Shown in pieces: positions 53,770 to 62,110 of a DNA stretch of 64,000 bases. Source of the stretch: Paenibacillaceae bacterium (GTDB lineage Bacteria > Bacillota > Bacilli > Paenibacillales > NBRC-103111); contig JAQSYI010000010.1 of assembly GCA_029256185.1 (NCBI GenBank), forward strand, positions 62,001 through 126,000. The letters are read 5' to 3'. The notes below the pieces were generated by a model. That model saw only the letters and a list, made by a program, of their open reading frames with translations, did not search any database and was not told where the DNA came from. The position numbers and the translations under genes are program-made. Numbering within the stretch: position 1 is the stretch's first letter; each line of letters begins with the position of its first letter.

Positions 53770-56700
53770 TTATTTCACTTTGGCCGATCCGGGGCCAAGA
53801 AGGCTGTTGATGCTGGAGATAAGCTCCGGCGAGGGCCTGATGCTGTATTGCTCGCTCAATGCAAGGGTGCGCTGCTCGCGCTCATAGAACAGGACAGTCT
53901 GCATGGGTCCGGGATTCTCCTTCAGCAGAGACTGGAGACCGGGCAGAATCCCGGCTCTCTCTTCCTGTTCCCCAATCTTGATGAAAAGCCGCTGTCTGAC
54001 TCCCGCTTCGGGCCGTGGAGAAGCGCCGGAAGGACGTGCAGGCTGGGACGGTGGAGAAGCCGTGGATGGCCGGGCACCCGGCTGGAGCTTGGTCTGCGGG
54101 GAGACGGCATCTCCGCCGCGGGAACCGGCAGCCCTTGCGGAACGCTCCTGCGCGCCGGGGTTAGCCGTCTGTCTGATGAACTGATCCGGGTTGCCTGAGG
54201 TTTGCTTGGCCGGATCAGGCGTGCTTGCGGACGGGAACGAGCCTGAACCGGATGGAGCAGCGGATGGGAACAGAGCAACGGATGCGGACGGAGCAGCGGA
54301 TGCGGACCCCCTTGGTCCTGTTCCCGCTCCAGGACTTGACGGGCCGTTCCCCTCCTTCCGGGGAAAACCTGCTCCCCGCGCTCTCAACCGCATAAGGGGA
54401 GCAGGATCGAAGCTGTCGTTAAGCGGCGTCAGATTCTCCGCCAGCAGCTTTACTCCTCCCTCTTCGTCCTGATGCTGAAGCTTGGCTTGCACCAGGAGCA
54501 GGGACCCCTTTTCCACCAGGGCGCTGCACCGTTTCCACGTCTCGGGAAACAGCACCACCTCCACCCGTTCGATCCGGTCCTCCACTTCGGCGAAGGCCAT
54601 GACCTGTCCCTTCTTGGTGGTGATGGTCTTGAGCGATACCACCCGACCGGCGGCAAGCACCTCGCTGTTGTCCGGGTGATCGGCCAATTCATACAGATGA
54701 AGCGGATTGAGGGGAGCCAGCTTCTCTTCGAAGGCATCCAGCGGGTGTCCCGACAAGTACAGTCCGAGCAGCTCCCGCTCCAGCTCCAACTGGTGAGAGG
54801 CAGTGAAGGGCTTCACCTCCGGATATTCCACCAGCCAGTTGGCCTCCTCAGTGAAGCCGAACAGATGGAGCTGCAGATCCTCCCGCTCCTTCTTCCACTT
54901 CAGAGCCGCCTCCACCGTCTCCTCCAGCATAGCCAACAGCTGCGCCCGGTGTCCCGGCAGGGAATCCATGGCTCCTCCCTGAATCAGGGACTCAATCACC
55001 CGTTTGTTGCAGACCCGAAGATCCACTCTCCGGCAGAAATCCAGCAGGTTGCCGAAGCTGCCCCCTTCTTCCCGCTCCTGCATAATGGATTCAATAGCCT
55101 GGGTCCCCACGTTCTTGATCGCGGCCAGACCGAAGCGGATGCGTCCGGCAGATCCTTCCTGCCCGGCCGCTGACGTTCCGTCCTGCCCGGCCGCATGCGC
55201 TCTTGGATCAGCAGCGGGCACAGGTGTAAACACCACGCCGCTTTCGTTCACATCCGGCGGCAGCACCTGGATGCCCAGCCTGCGGCAATCGTCCACATAT
55301 TCCCCCACTTTCCGGTGGCTGCCCATTACCGCAGTGAGCATGGAGGCCAGGAAGTAAACGGGATAGTGCGCCTTGAGATAGGCGGTCTGAAATGCCAGCA
55401 CCCCATACGCAGTGGCATGGGCCCGGGGAAAACCGTAATCAGCGAACCGCACGATCATGTCATATACCCGGTTGGCTTCCTCCTCCGTGTACCCAAGCCC
55501 TATGCTGCCTAAGACGAAGTGCTTGCGCTCCCGGTCCAGCACCTCCCGCTTCTTCTTGCTGACGGCCCGCCGCAGGAGGTCCGCTTCTCCCAGGCTGAAG
55601 CCGGCCATCTTTGATGCGATCTGCATAATCTGTTCCTGGTATACGATGATGCCGTACGTATCCTTCAGCAAGGGCTCGAGAGACGGGTGGGGATATTCCA
55701 CCTCGATCTCTCCGTGCTTGCCGGCAATATATTTGGGAATAAACTCCATCGGACCCGGACGGTAAAGCGCCAGCACGGAGATGACATCCTCGAATTGCGA
55801 GGGCTTCAAATCCTTCAGCACCCGGCGGACCCCGGAGGATTCCAGTTGGAACACCCCTGACGTATCCCCCCGGCCAAGCAATTCATAAGTACGGGGGTCA
55901 TTGTCGGGAACCTGCCGGAAATCCACCATGGCTCCCGTTGCCTCGCCCAGCCACTTCTGGGCCCGCTCAATGATGGACAAGGTGCGCAGCCCCAGAAAAT
56001 CCATCTTCAGCAGTCCAACCGCTTCCAGATTCTCCATCGTGAACTGAGTCAGCGGCGTCTGCTCCGTTCCTGCTTGCAGGGGAACATAACGGGTCAAGGG
56101 CTCCTTAGCAATCACCACTCCAGCGGCGTGGGTGGACGCGTGGCGCGGCATTCCTTCCACCTTGCGGGCCAGCTCCAGCAGCTTGGCCGTCTTGGGATTC
56201 TGTACGGACATCCGGTACAATTCGGGAGACAGCTTCAAAGCCTCCTCCAGTGTGATACCCAGTTGATTCGGAATGAGCTTGGCCGCCCGGTCCACGTCAT
56301 TATAAGGAAGATTCAGCACTCTGCCCACATCGCGGACTGCGGCCTTGGCGGCCATCGTTCCGAAGGTAATGATCTGGGCGACCCGCTGCTTCCCGTACTT
56401 GGCAACCACATATTCGATCACTTCATCCCGGCGCTCGTCACTGAAATCGATATCGATATCAGGCATGCTGATCCGTTCCGGATTGAGGAAACGCTCGAAC
56501 AGCAGTCTGTACTGGATGGGATCCACATCCGTAATCCTCAGCACATAAGCCACAATGCTCCCAGCCGAGGAGCCGCGGCCAGGCCCAACAGGAATCCCGC
56601 GCTGATGGGCGAACCGAATGAAGTCCCAGACGATCAGGAAATAATCGGAGTACCCCATCCGCTCAATAACGCTAAGCTCATAGGCGAGGCGCTCCTCCAC

Positions 56701-57672
56701 CGCTCCCTTGAATTCCTGATCCTGCCATCCGGGCTGGGCGCCGTAGCGTTCCTGCAAGCCCTCTGCGCACAGCTCCGCCAGATAGGCGGCAGCCTCTCTA
56801 CCCGGGGGAAGGGGACCAAATTCCGGCAGAATGGAGCGGCCGAATTCCAGCTTCAGCACACAGGATTCCGCTATGGCACGGGTATTGGCCAAGGCCTCCG
56901 GCGCGTAGCTGAACAGCTCCTCCATGTCTGCGCCGCTTCTCAGATACATCTGGTTGGAATGAAATTTGAGGCGGGACTCATCATCCACCGTTTTGCCCGT
57001 GCCAATGCATATAAGCACATCCTGAACTTCATAATCCGTTTCATGGATGTAATGCACATCATTGGTGGCCGCCATGGGAATTCCCGTTTCCTTGGACAGC
57101 CGGACGAGTCCCTGATTGACCTTCTTCTGCTCCAACATACCGTGATCCTGGAGCTCCAGATAATAATCCGCCCCGAACAGATCCCTGTACCTGACCGCCA
57201 CAGCCAAGGCATCGTCATACCGGTCGTGCATCAAGTGCTGGGCGACCTCTCCTCCGAGACAAGCGCTTAAGCAGACCAGCCCTTCCGAATGGCGGGATAG
57301 CAGGGAAAAGTCGATCCGGGGCTTATAATGAAAGCCGGACAAATGTGCCTGAGAGACCAACTCCATCAAATTCTCGTAGCCGGTCTGGTTCTTCGCCAGC
57401 AAAATCAGGTGATAGGTCTTCTGTTCCTGTCTGGACAGCTTGTCTTGCATGGAGCCTGCCGCCACATAGACCTCGCAGCCCAATATGGGCTTCAGGCCAT
57501 GCTTCTCGCAGGCCTTGTAGAACGGGACCGCTCCGTACATCACTCCATGATCCGTCAGCGCCAGAGCCGTCATACCCAATTTTGCTGCCGTAGAAGCCAA
57601 GTCCTCCACCCGGGCGGCACCGTCCAGAAGACTGTATTCGCTATGCACATGCAAGTGGACAAATCCGCTCAT
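53770..57672 (-). CDS. dnaE: DNA polymerase III subunit alpha, DnaE
   Basis: A 1300-residue replicative polymerase. It has a PHP domain (1-200, VHLHVHSEYSLLDGA), a palm with the catalytic Asp residues in MPDIDIDFSDERR (near 402), a fingers/tau-binding region, a helix-hairpin-helix and an OB fold (about 985-1080). Two low-complexity additions stand out: about 819-844 (Ala/Gly/Asp/Gln rich) and about 1092-1226 (Pro/Ser/Gly/Ala rich) before the final domain (RQRLFIKIGEQEE). Typical Bacillus DnaE proteins are about 1100-1200 residues. The reading frame is intact. In Gram-positive bacteria DnaE works beside PolC, mainly extending primers. Confidence 0.95.
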   Translation of the reverse strand: MSGFVHLHVHSEYSLLDGAARVEDLASTAAKLGMTALALTDHGVMYGAVPFYKACEKHGLKPILGCEVYVAAGSMQDKLSRQEQKTYHLILLAKNQTGYENLMELVSQAHLSGFHYKPRIDFSLLSRHSEGLVCLSACLGGEVAQHLMHDRYDDALAVAVRYRDLFGADYYLELQDHGMLEQKKVNQGLVRLSKETGIPMAATNDVHYIHETDYEVQDVLICIGTGKTVDDESRLKFHSNQMYLRSGADMEELFSYAPEALANTRAIAESCVLKLEFGRSILPEFGPLPPGREAAAYLAELCAEGLQERYGAQPGWQDQEFKGAVEERLAYELSVIERMGYSDYFLIVWDFIRFAHQRGIPVGPGRGSSAGSIVAYVLRITDVDPIQYRLLFERFLNPERISMPDIDIDFSDERRDEVIEYVVAKYGKQRVAQIITFGTMAAKAAVRDVGRVLNLPYNDVDRAAKLIPNQLGITLEEALKLSPELYRMSVQNPKTAKLLELARKVEGMPRHASTHAAGVVIAKEPLTRYVPLQAGTEQTPLTQFTMENLEAVGLLKMDFLGLRTLSIIERAQKWLGEATGAMVDFRQVPDNDPRTYELLGRGDTSGVFQLESSGVRRVLKDLKPSQFEDVISVLALYRPGPMEFIPKYIAGKHGEIEVEYPHPSLEPLLKDTYGIIVYQEQIMQIASKMAGFSLGEADLLRRAVSKKKREVLDRERKHFVLGSIGLGYTEEEANRVYDMIVRFADYGFPRAHATAYGVLAFQTAYLKAHYPVYFLASMLTAVMGSHRKVGEYVDDCRRLGIQVLPPDVNESGVVFTPVPAADPRAHAAGQDGTSAAGQEGSAGRIRFGLAAIKNVGTQAIESIMQEREEGGSFGNLLDFCRRVDLRVCNKRVIESLIQGGAMDSLPGHRAQLLAMLEETVEAALKWKKEREDLQLHLFGFTEEANWLVEYPEVKPFTASHQLELERELLGLYLSGHPLDAFEEKLAPLNPLHLYELADHPDNSEVLAAGRVVSLKTITTKKGQVMAFAEVEDRIERVEVVLFPETWKRCSALVEKGSLLLVQAKLQHQDEEGGVKLLAENLTPLNDSFDPAPLMRLRARGAGFPRKEGNGPSSPGAGTGPRGSASAAPSASVALFPSAAPSGSGSFPSASTPDPAKQTSGNPDQFIRQTANPGAQERSARAAGSRGGDAVSPQTKLQPGARPSTASPPSQPARPSGASPRPEAGVRQRLFIKIGEQEERAGILPGLQSLLKENPGPMQTVLFYEREQRTLALSEQYSIRPSPELISSINSLLGPGSAKVK

Positions 57673-58078
57673 CCCCGAAAGCCCCCTCCCTTGCCATATG
57701 GCAGTTCGCTATGTCGCTTCTTGTCAATCTATTAATCTTCATTTTAGCATGGCCGCCCCAAAAATGCGAACCCCCATTCCCCTCGCCTTTAAATTTAAGG
57801 GGAACTTGCATGATCCCGCCCTGGAAACATATCTCCGCTTTTACGCATACATTGCGGCTGTCCCTCATAACCGTAATCAATAGGCTCCGTTTTTGCATAG
57901 GTCCAGTGGTTCTTTTCTTCGCTGGATGAATAGCAACCTGCGTCCAGTCTTATGGAGTGGAAGACGCTCCCCAATTGGTGCCTCCATTTGTTCCCGTGCT
58001 TCCATGCGTGCAGGCAAAAACCGGCACTTCTCTCATCGTAAGCTCCAATGATCAACTCCCCTTAACTATGAGCCCAAA
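57673..58078. other. dnaE upstream region
   Basis: About 400 bp with no supported gene. A TTTAAATTTAA palindrome is at 57790. No clear promoter pair was found for dnaE. Confidence 0.4.
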
Positions 58079-58158
58079 TGTATTCGATTTTTCGACCATA
58101 TTTGGCTAAAGTGCCTACGTTCGGCCCTATTGTATTCGATTTTTCGACCATATTTAGG
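58079..58158. repeat. Direct repeats (TGTATTCGATTTTTCGACCA)
   Basis: A unit of about 26 bp occurs at 58079-58105 and 58131-58157 (52-bp period), ending ATATTTGG and ATATTTAGG. The central TTCGATTTTTCGA is nearly palindromic. Confidence 0.75.
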
Positions 58159-58271
58159 TAGAGCGCTTGCCTTGGTTATCGCTACAGCTTAAAACTAATT
58201 TCGTAATTGAAAAAGCAACGCTCCATGTGCTATAGTGGTTGGAAATATTTTCTTGGAGGAGGCGGCGATAT

Positions 58272-58859
58272 ATGAATACCAGTAATACTGACCCGATATT
58301 GTTGGAGATTCCGGAAAGCTTTGAAAGCGAGCGTCTATTGATACGTGCTCCGCTATGGGAAGACGGGGCGGCCATTAACGAGGCTATTAAGGAAAGCATT
58401 GAACAATTGCGGTTATGGATGCCTTGGGCGCAAAACATTCCAACCCTTGAAGAATCCACATCAGAAATTCGGCGGGCCCGCTTAAAATTTTTGGAGCGCA
58501 AAGATTTGCGTCTGCTTCTGGTGCTTAAAAAGACGGGACAATTGGTAGGCGCAAGCGGTCTCCATCGGATTGATTGGCAATCACGCAAGTTTGAAATTGG
58601 ATATTGGCTGCGTACCGCTTTTGAAAAACAAGGATATATGACGGAGGCCGTGCATGCCATTACTAACTATGCTATTGAAGAACTGCAAGCGAATCGGATT
58701 GAAATCCGGTGTGATTCGCGTAATTCACGAAGCGCGCAGCTGGCGCGACGCGCAGGCTTCACCTTGGAAGGCATGCTCCGCAACGATGCCTGTGATATAG
58801 ACGGTTCACTGAGGAGCACCATGATATTCTCTAAGATTCGCGGCGCGGAATTCTCATAA
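58272..58859 (+). CDS. GNAT acetyltransferase, RimJ/RimL type
   Basis: A protein of about 195 residues. It has the N-terminal pattern ESERLLIRAPLWEDGAAINE, LVGASGLHRIDWQSRKFEIG, the acetyl-CoA pyrophosphate loop region YWLRTAFEKQGYMTEAV, and NSRSAQLARRAGFTLEG. The family acetylates the N-terminal amino group of ribosomal proteins or small molecules. GGAGGAGG precedes the ATG at 58272. Codon use is more AT-rich than its neighbours, and it lies between dnaE and the CRISPR array, so it may have been gained with that region. Confidence 0.88.
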   Translation: MNTSNTDPILLEIPESFESERLLIRAPLWEDGAAINEAIKESIEQLRLWMPWAQNIPTLEESTSEIRRARLKFLERKDLRLLLVLKKTGQLVGASGLHRIDWQSRKFEIGYWLRTAFEKQGYMTEAVHAITNYAIEELQANRIEIRCDSRNSRSAQLARRAGFTLEGMLRNDACDIDGSLRSTMIFSKIRGAEFS

Positions 58860-58950
58860 ACGTATTATGAAGAAGCCCTTATCTAAGACAGCAAAACACC
58901 CTCAAAAGTCATTCATGCCACTTCGCGGCGCATGAAATATGAAAATACAC

Positions 58951-58988
58951 GGCACCCGTTCCTCTTCAGGACCGGGTGCTGTCCTTTC
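58951..58988 (+). terminator. Terminator after the GNAT gene
   Basis: GCACCCG pairs with CGGGTGC around a 14-nt loop, followed by TGTCCTTTCTC, about 90 bp past the stop. Confidence 0.65.
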
Positions 58989-59040
58989 TCAGCCACATAT
59001 AGCCATCCCCTAAGGAAGCTTGTCCTCTCCGGTATAAGTG

Positions 59041-60260
59041 GCACCTGCGTAAGGTGCGACGCTCAATGCCGCTGGGTTTGTGACGGACTATTATATATTT
59101 CAATCCACGCACCTGCGTAAGGTGCGACTAGAATATAAAGCCAATATTGCCGTCCGTGAATTCATTTCAATCCACGCACCTGCGTAAGGTGCGACTCAAC
59201 GTTGTCGTGTACGGCTCCCCGTCCGACATATTTCAATCCACGCACCTGCGTAAGGTGCGACCAAGAGTTACAGCAGGATGCGGCCCACTTGGACGATTTC
59301 AATCCACGCACCTGCGTAAGGTGCGACGCTCACGCCGGAATTGCAGCGTGAAATTATCGGAATTTCAATCCACGCACCTGCGTAAGGTGCGACTAACGCC
59401 GGAGTATTCCATTGCGTTTGAGAGCACAATTTCAATCCACGCACCTGCGTAAGGTGCGACATTATACCAATCAACAACTGGACGAATTGAGCAAAATTTC
59501 AATCCACGCACCTGCGTAAGGTGCGACGGCAGCTTGATTTCAGTCAAACATACTAAATGATTCATTTCAATCCACGCACCTGCGTAAGGTGCGACTACAG
59601 CCGTTCAATCAGATCCAGCTGGCCGGGGAATTTCAATCCACGCACCTGCGTAAGGTGCGACAATATGCTTGCGCTTGTTACGTAGATGCTCATCCCATTT
59701 CAATCCACGCACCTGCGTAAGGTGCGACCTCCATAGGAGCTAACCTATCCCAAAAACAAAGGAATTTCAATCCACGCACCTGCGTAAGGTGCGACCGGTC
59801 GCAGCGGCAAGGAGGCAGGATAGTGGATCAATTTCAATCCACGCACCTGCGTAAGGTGCGACGAGGATGCGTATGTATCTCTATGAGATTGTGGAAATTT
59901 CAATCCACGCACCTGCGTAAGGTGCGACAATATGTTAGGGTTAAAACCGGCGGCCCAGAAGGAATTTCAATCCACGCACCTGCGTAAGGTGCGACGAAAA
60001 TTCCTCCAGCGCATCCCTATACTCAGTAGCATTTCAATCCACGCACCTGCGTAAGGTGCGACCACAATAATTGTCAGAAAATGATTTACCACCTGAGATT
60101 TCAATCCACGCACCTGCGTAAGGTGCGACTGCGTTTCTGAACGGATTGGCAGCGCTAAAAGCATTTCAATCCACGCACCTGCGTAAGGTGCGACAATTCT
60201 CCCCACACGGCTTGATTTACTTCTTCAGATTTCAATCCACGCACCTGCGTAAGGTGCGAC
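59041..60260 (-). CRISPR. Type I-C-like CRISPR array, 19 repeats, 18 spacers
   Basis: Eighteen identical 32-bp repeats start at 59097, 59164, 59230, 59296, 59362, 59429, 59496, 59564, 59630, 59697, 59764, 59831, 59897, 59964, 60031, 60098, 60163 and 60229. A 19th at 59041-59060 keeps only its last 20 bp. Spacers are 33-36 bp and all differ. On the minus strand the repeat begins GTCGCACC, has a GCACCT...AGGTGC stem and ends GTGGATTGAAAT, the form typical of type I-C. The 3' handle and the decayed repeat at the left both show transcription from right to left. No cas gene is in the window. Confidence 0.97.
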
Positions 60261-60440
60261 CGCAAAAATGCCGCAAATTATACCGCTTGAGTATTGATCT
60301 TGGCATTTTCACATGGCTGGTTGCAAAATCAGCATGATTCAAAACTTGACTTTTGTCAATCTTAAAAATTTTCTTCTTTATTCGACAATTTTTGAGGTGC
60401 GAATGTCCCGGAGTTTTTATGGGAGCTTCATATTCGCACC
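60261..60440 (-). promoter_or_regulatory. CRISPR leader
   Basis: AT-rich sequence next to the newest repeat. On the minus strand a TATAAT (60282-60277) lies 16 bp before the first repeat. Further out a 9-bp inverted repeat GGTGCGAAT (60396-60404) / ATTCGCACC (60432-60440) encloses a segment resembling the conserved block I recall from type I-C leaders. Confidence 0.7.
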
Positions 60441-60607
60441 AATTTCAAAATTATGGGGAAGCACCAAAAAGCCATGAGAGGGAGGGGAAACCGACGGCAT
60501 GCCGGAAAAGCAAACGAGGGGAAACTTACGAACTGCGATGGAGCAAACCGAAAGGATGCTAAGGGACACCACTGACGTTATCGGCGAGAAAAACGGGGGT
60601 TAAAGCA
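60441..60607. other. Stretch beyond the leader
   Basis: No supported gene; a 69-codon ORF crossing the leader has no ribosome binding site and no recognisable protein features. Confidence 0.45.
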
Positions 60608-60826
60608 TATAACGGACTGGAAAGGCCTTATTCAGCCCATTTTCCCTTGGGAGGGGTGCATGGGAGTCACATAAGAGCTGCCAGGTCCGTTAGGATTCAA
60701 AACTGTTCGCTTTTGGGCCAATAAGAGCTCTGATGTCCGCTATTACACAAAACGCTCCTACCGGTCATGGTTTTGCTTCATCGGACGTTCAAGCTGATGT
60801 CCGTTACGCTATTGCACAAAACGCTC
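60608..60826. repeat. Cluster of AATAAG...GTCCGCTA repeats
   Basis: An inverted copy at 60608-60632 and forward copies at 60669-60694, 60718-60757 and (partial) 60793-60826 belong to the same family as 18448-18481. The inverted and first forward copies can pair. ORFs here encode repeats such as SAITQNAP and YAIAQNAP. Between 60827 and 61165 nothing else was recognised. Confidence 0.7.
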
Positions 60827-61180
60827 CCTCCCTCTACCCGGAAATCCCGCTGATCAAAATTCCGGCTGCTCTTCAAGCCTGCCGGATCATCACGGAATGC
60901 ATGAATGCCCTCCTTGGTGCCGTTTTGTTCCTATTCTCGTCCCATAAGCAAGGATAACTCGGGTGAGACCGAGCGGAAAATGCCAATTTTTAGCAAAACT
61001 ATACCTGTTTCCCCCTGGCTTATGGCCAACTGCTGAAGATGGTGCTTTGGACAAATGCGCTTGCCCTAATCATGTTGTCCCTCCCCCTTCTAATCCCCGC
61101 TCCCGGCTCATACAATCCTATTACGGGGACAACCCGGACCTGTGTGACTTTCTATCTTCTCACCCGGAGGAGGGATTCCC

Positions 61181-61510
61181 CTGGAATTATTTCTGTGGAA
61201 GCTATGGTTGAACTTTTTTGTGGCCTTCGGCATTATTATGGGCGGGTGCCTGTTGGCGGGCATCTCCTCGGTTATTCTGCTGCGTCCTCCTTCCAGCACC
61301 ATGATCTCCATCGCCGACAACATCAAGGTATGGGCCATGGTTGCAGCTGTAGGCGGGACCATTGACCCGTTTCGCGTCATCGAAACCAACTTTGCCGAAG
61401 GATATATCTCTCCCGCCATCAAACAAATTATATTCTTCGCAGGAGCCTTTGCCGGAGCCCAAGTGGGCTATGAGTTAATCAAGATGATCTGCAAGGGCGG
61501 CGTAGACTGA
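61181..61510 (+). CDS. ytrH: Sporulation membrane protein YtrH
   Basis: About 109 residues with two or three membrane segments: WLNFFVAFGIIMGGCLLAGI, IKVWAMVAAVGGTIDPF and IIFFAGAFAGAQVGYEL. YtrH is a sigma-E controlled membrane protein of Bacillus needed for efficient sporulation. GGAGGAGGG at 61166-61174 is placed 6 bp before an in-frame CTG at 61181, so CTG is proposed as start; a TTG at 61208 (100 residues) with a weaker GGAAG is the alternative. The stop overlaps the ytrI start (TGATG). It lies near dnaE, as in Bacillus. Confidence 0.85.
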   Translation: MELFLWKLWLNFFVAFGIIMGGCLLAGISSVILLRPPSSTMISIADNIKVWAMVAAVGGTIDPFRVIETNFAEGYISPAIKQIIFFAGAFAGAQVGYELIKMICKGGVD

Positions 61511-62016
61511 TGCGCGTCCCTTCATTTGAACGATACGCCGGATGGATGGCGGGTCTGGGAATTTTCATATCGGGGATGATTGTGGGAGCGGCGGTGTTCT
61601 TAAGCGTCTATCAGCAGCATCTGTCCATTCTTCATGAACGGGTGGGCGCGTTGACCAATCAGAACAAAACCTTGAGCGACAATCTGGAAAGTCTGAACAA
61701 ATACAAAACCAACCAGCAGTACATCGGCAAGGTGGATGTGATTATTGAACTGTCGCCCAAAGAGAAAGACACTGTGGATATCAATGTGCTGAACGAAATC
61801 AAGCGCCGCGTTTATGACGATATCAAACAGATCAGCGGCAAGCCCGTGAGTACAGTAAGAGATGCTCCCGATATATTTACCGATCTGGTGGACCGGAAGG
61901 TGTACCGGAATATTTTTGAGAAGGACTACATGATTGCCGTGCGGAGGTTAATGGTAATCCAGAGCGATTATACCCTCTACATTTCCTACGGGGAGTACAC
62001 CCCTTCGCCCGATTGA
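61510..62016 (+). CDS. ytrI: Sporulation membrane protein YtrI
   Basis: 168 residues. One membrane anchor (about 10-33: GWMAGLGIFISGMIVGAAVF) is followed by a short coiled coil (HERVGALTNQNKTLSDNLES, about 41-60) and a soluble domain (about 70-165). YtrI is the partner of YtrH in spore formation. The ATG overlaps the ytrH stop codon, showing tight coupling. Length and order fit the Bacillus ytrH-ytrI pair. Confidence 0.85.
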   Translation: MRVPSFERYAGWMAGLGIFISGMIVGAAVFLSVYQQHLSILHERVGALTNQNKTLSDNLESLNKYKTNQQYIGKVDVIIELSPKEKDTVDINVLNEIKRRVYDDIKQISGKPVSTVRDAPDIFTDLVDRKVYRNIFEKDYMIAVRRLMVIQSDYTLYISYGEYTPSPD

Positions 62017-62065
62017 ACGCATGCGCCAATATCCGGTCATCCCGGATGTCCCGATAACAAAACAA

Positions 62066-62094
62066 CCCCCAAAAGCCAACATTGCTTTCGGGGG
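62066..62094. terminator. Terminator between ytrI and the second lipoprotein gene
   Basis: CCCCCAAAAGC pairs with GCTTTCGGGGG (one mismatch, 7-nt loop). The minus strand continues TTGTTTTGTT, so it serves mainly the lipoprotein gene. Confidence 0.75.
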
Positions 62095-62110
62095 CTTCAC
62101 TCTGATTGAA

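Noticed and set aside
60733..60957. 74-codon ORF near the CRISPR leader
   Set aside because: It consists of translated intergenic repeats (SAITQNAP, YAIAQNAP) and lacks a ribosome binding site.
60353..61180. Search for cas genes next to the leader
   Set aside because: No ORF of suitable length or with Cas-like motifs is present between the array and ytrH.
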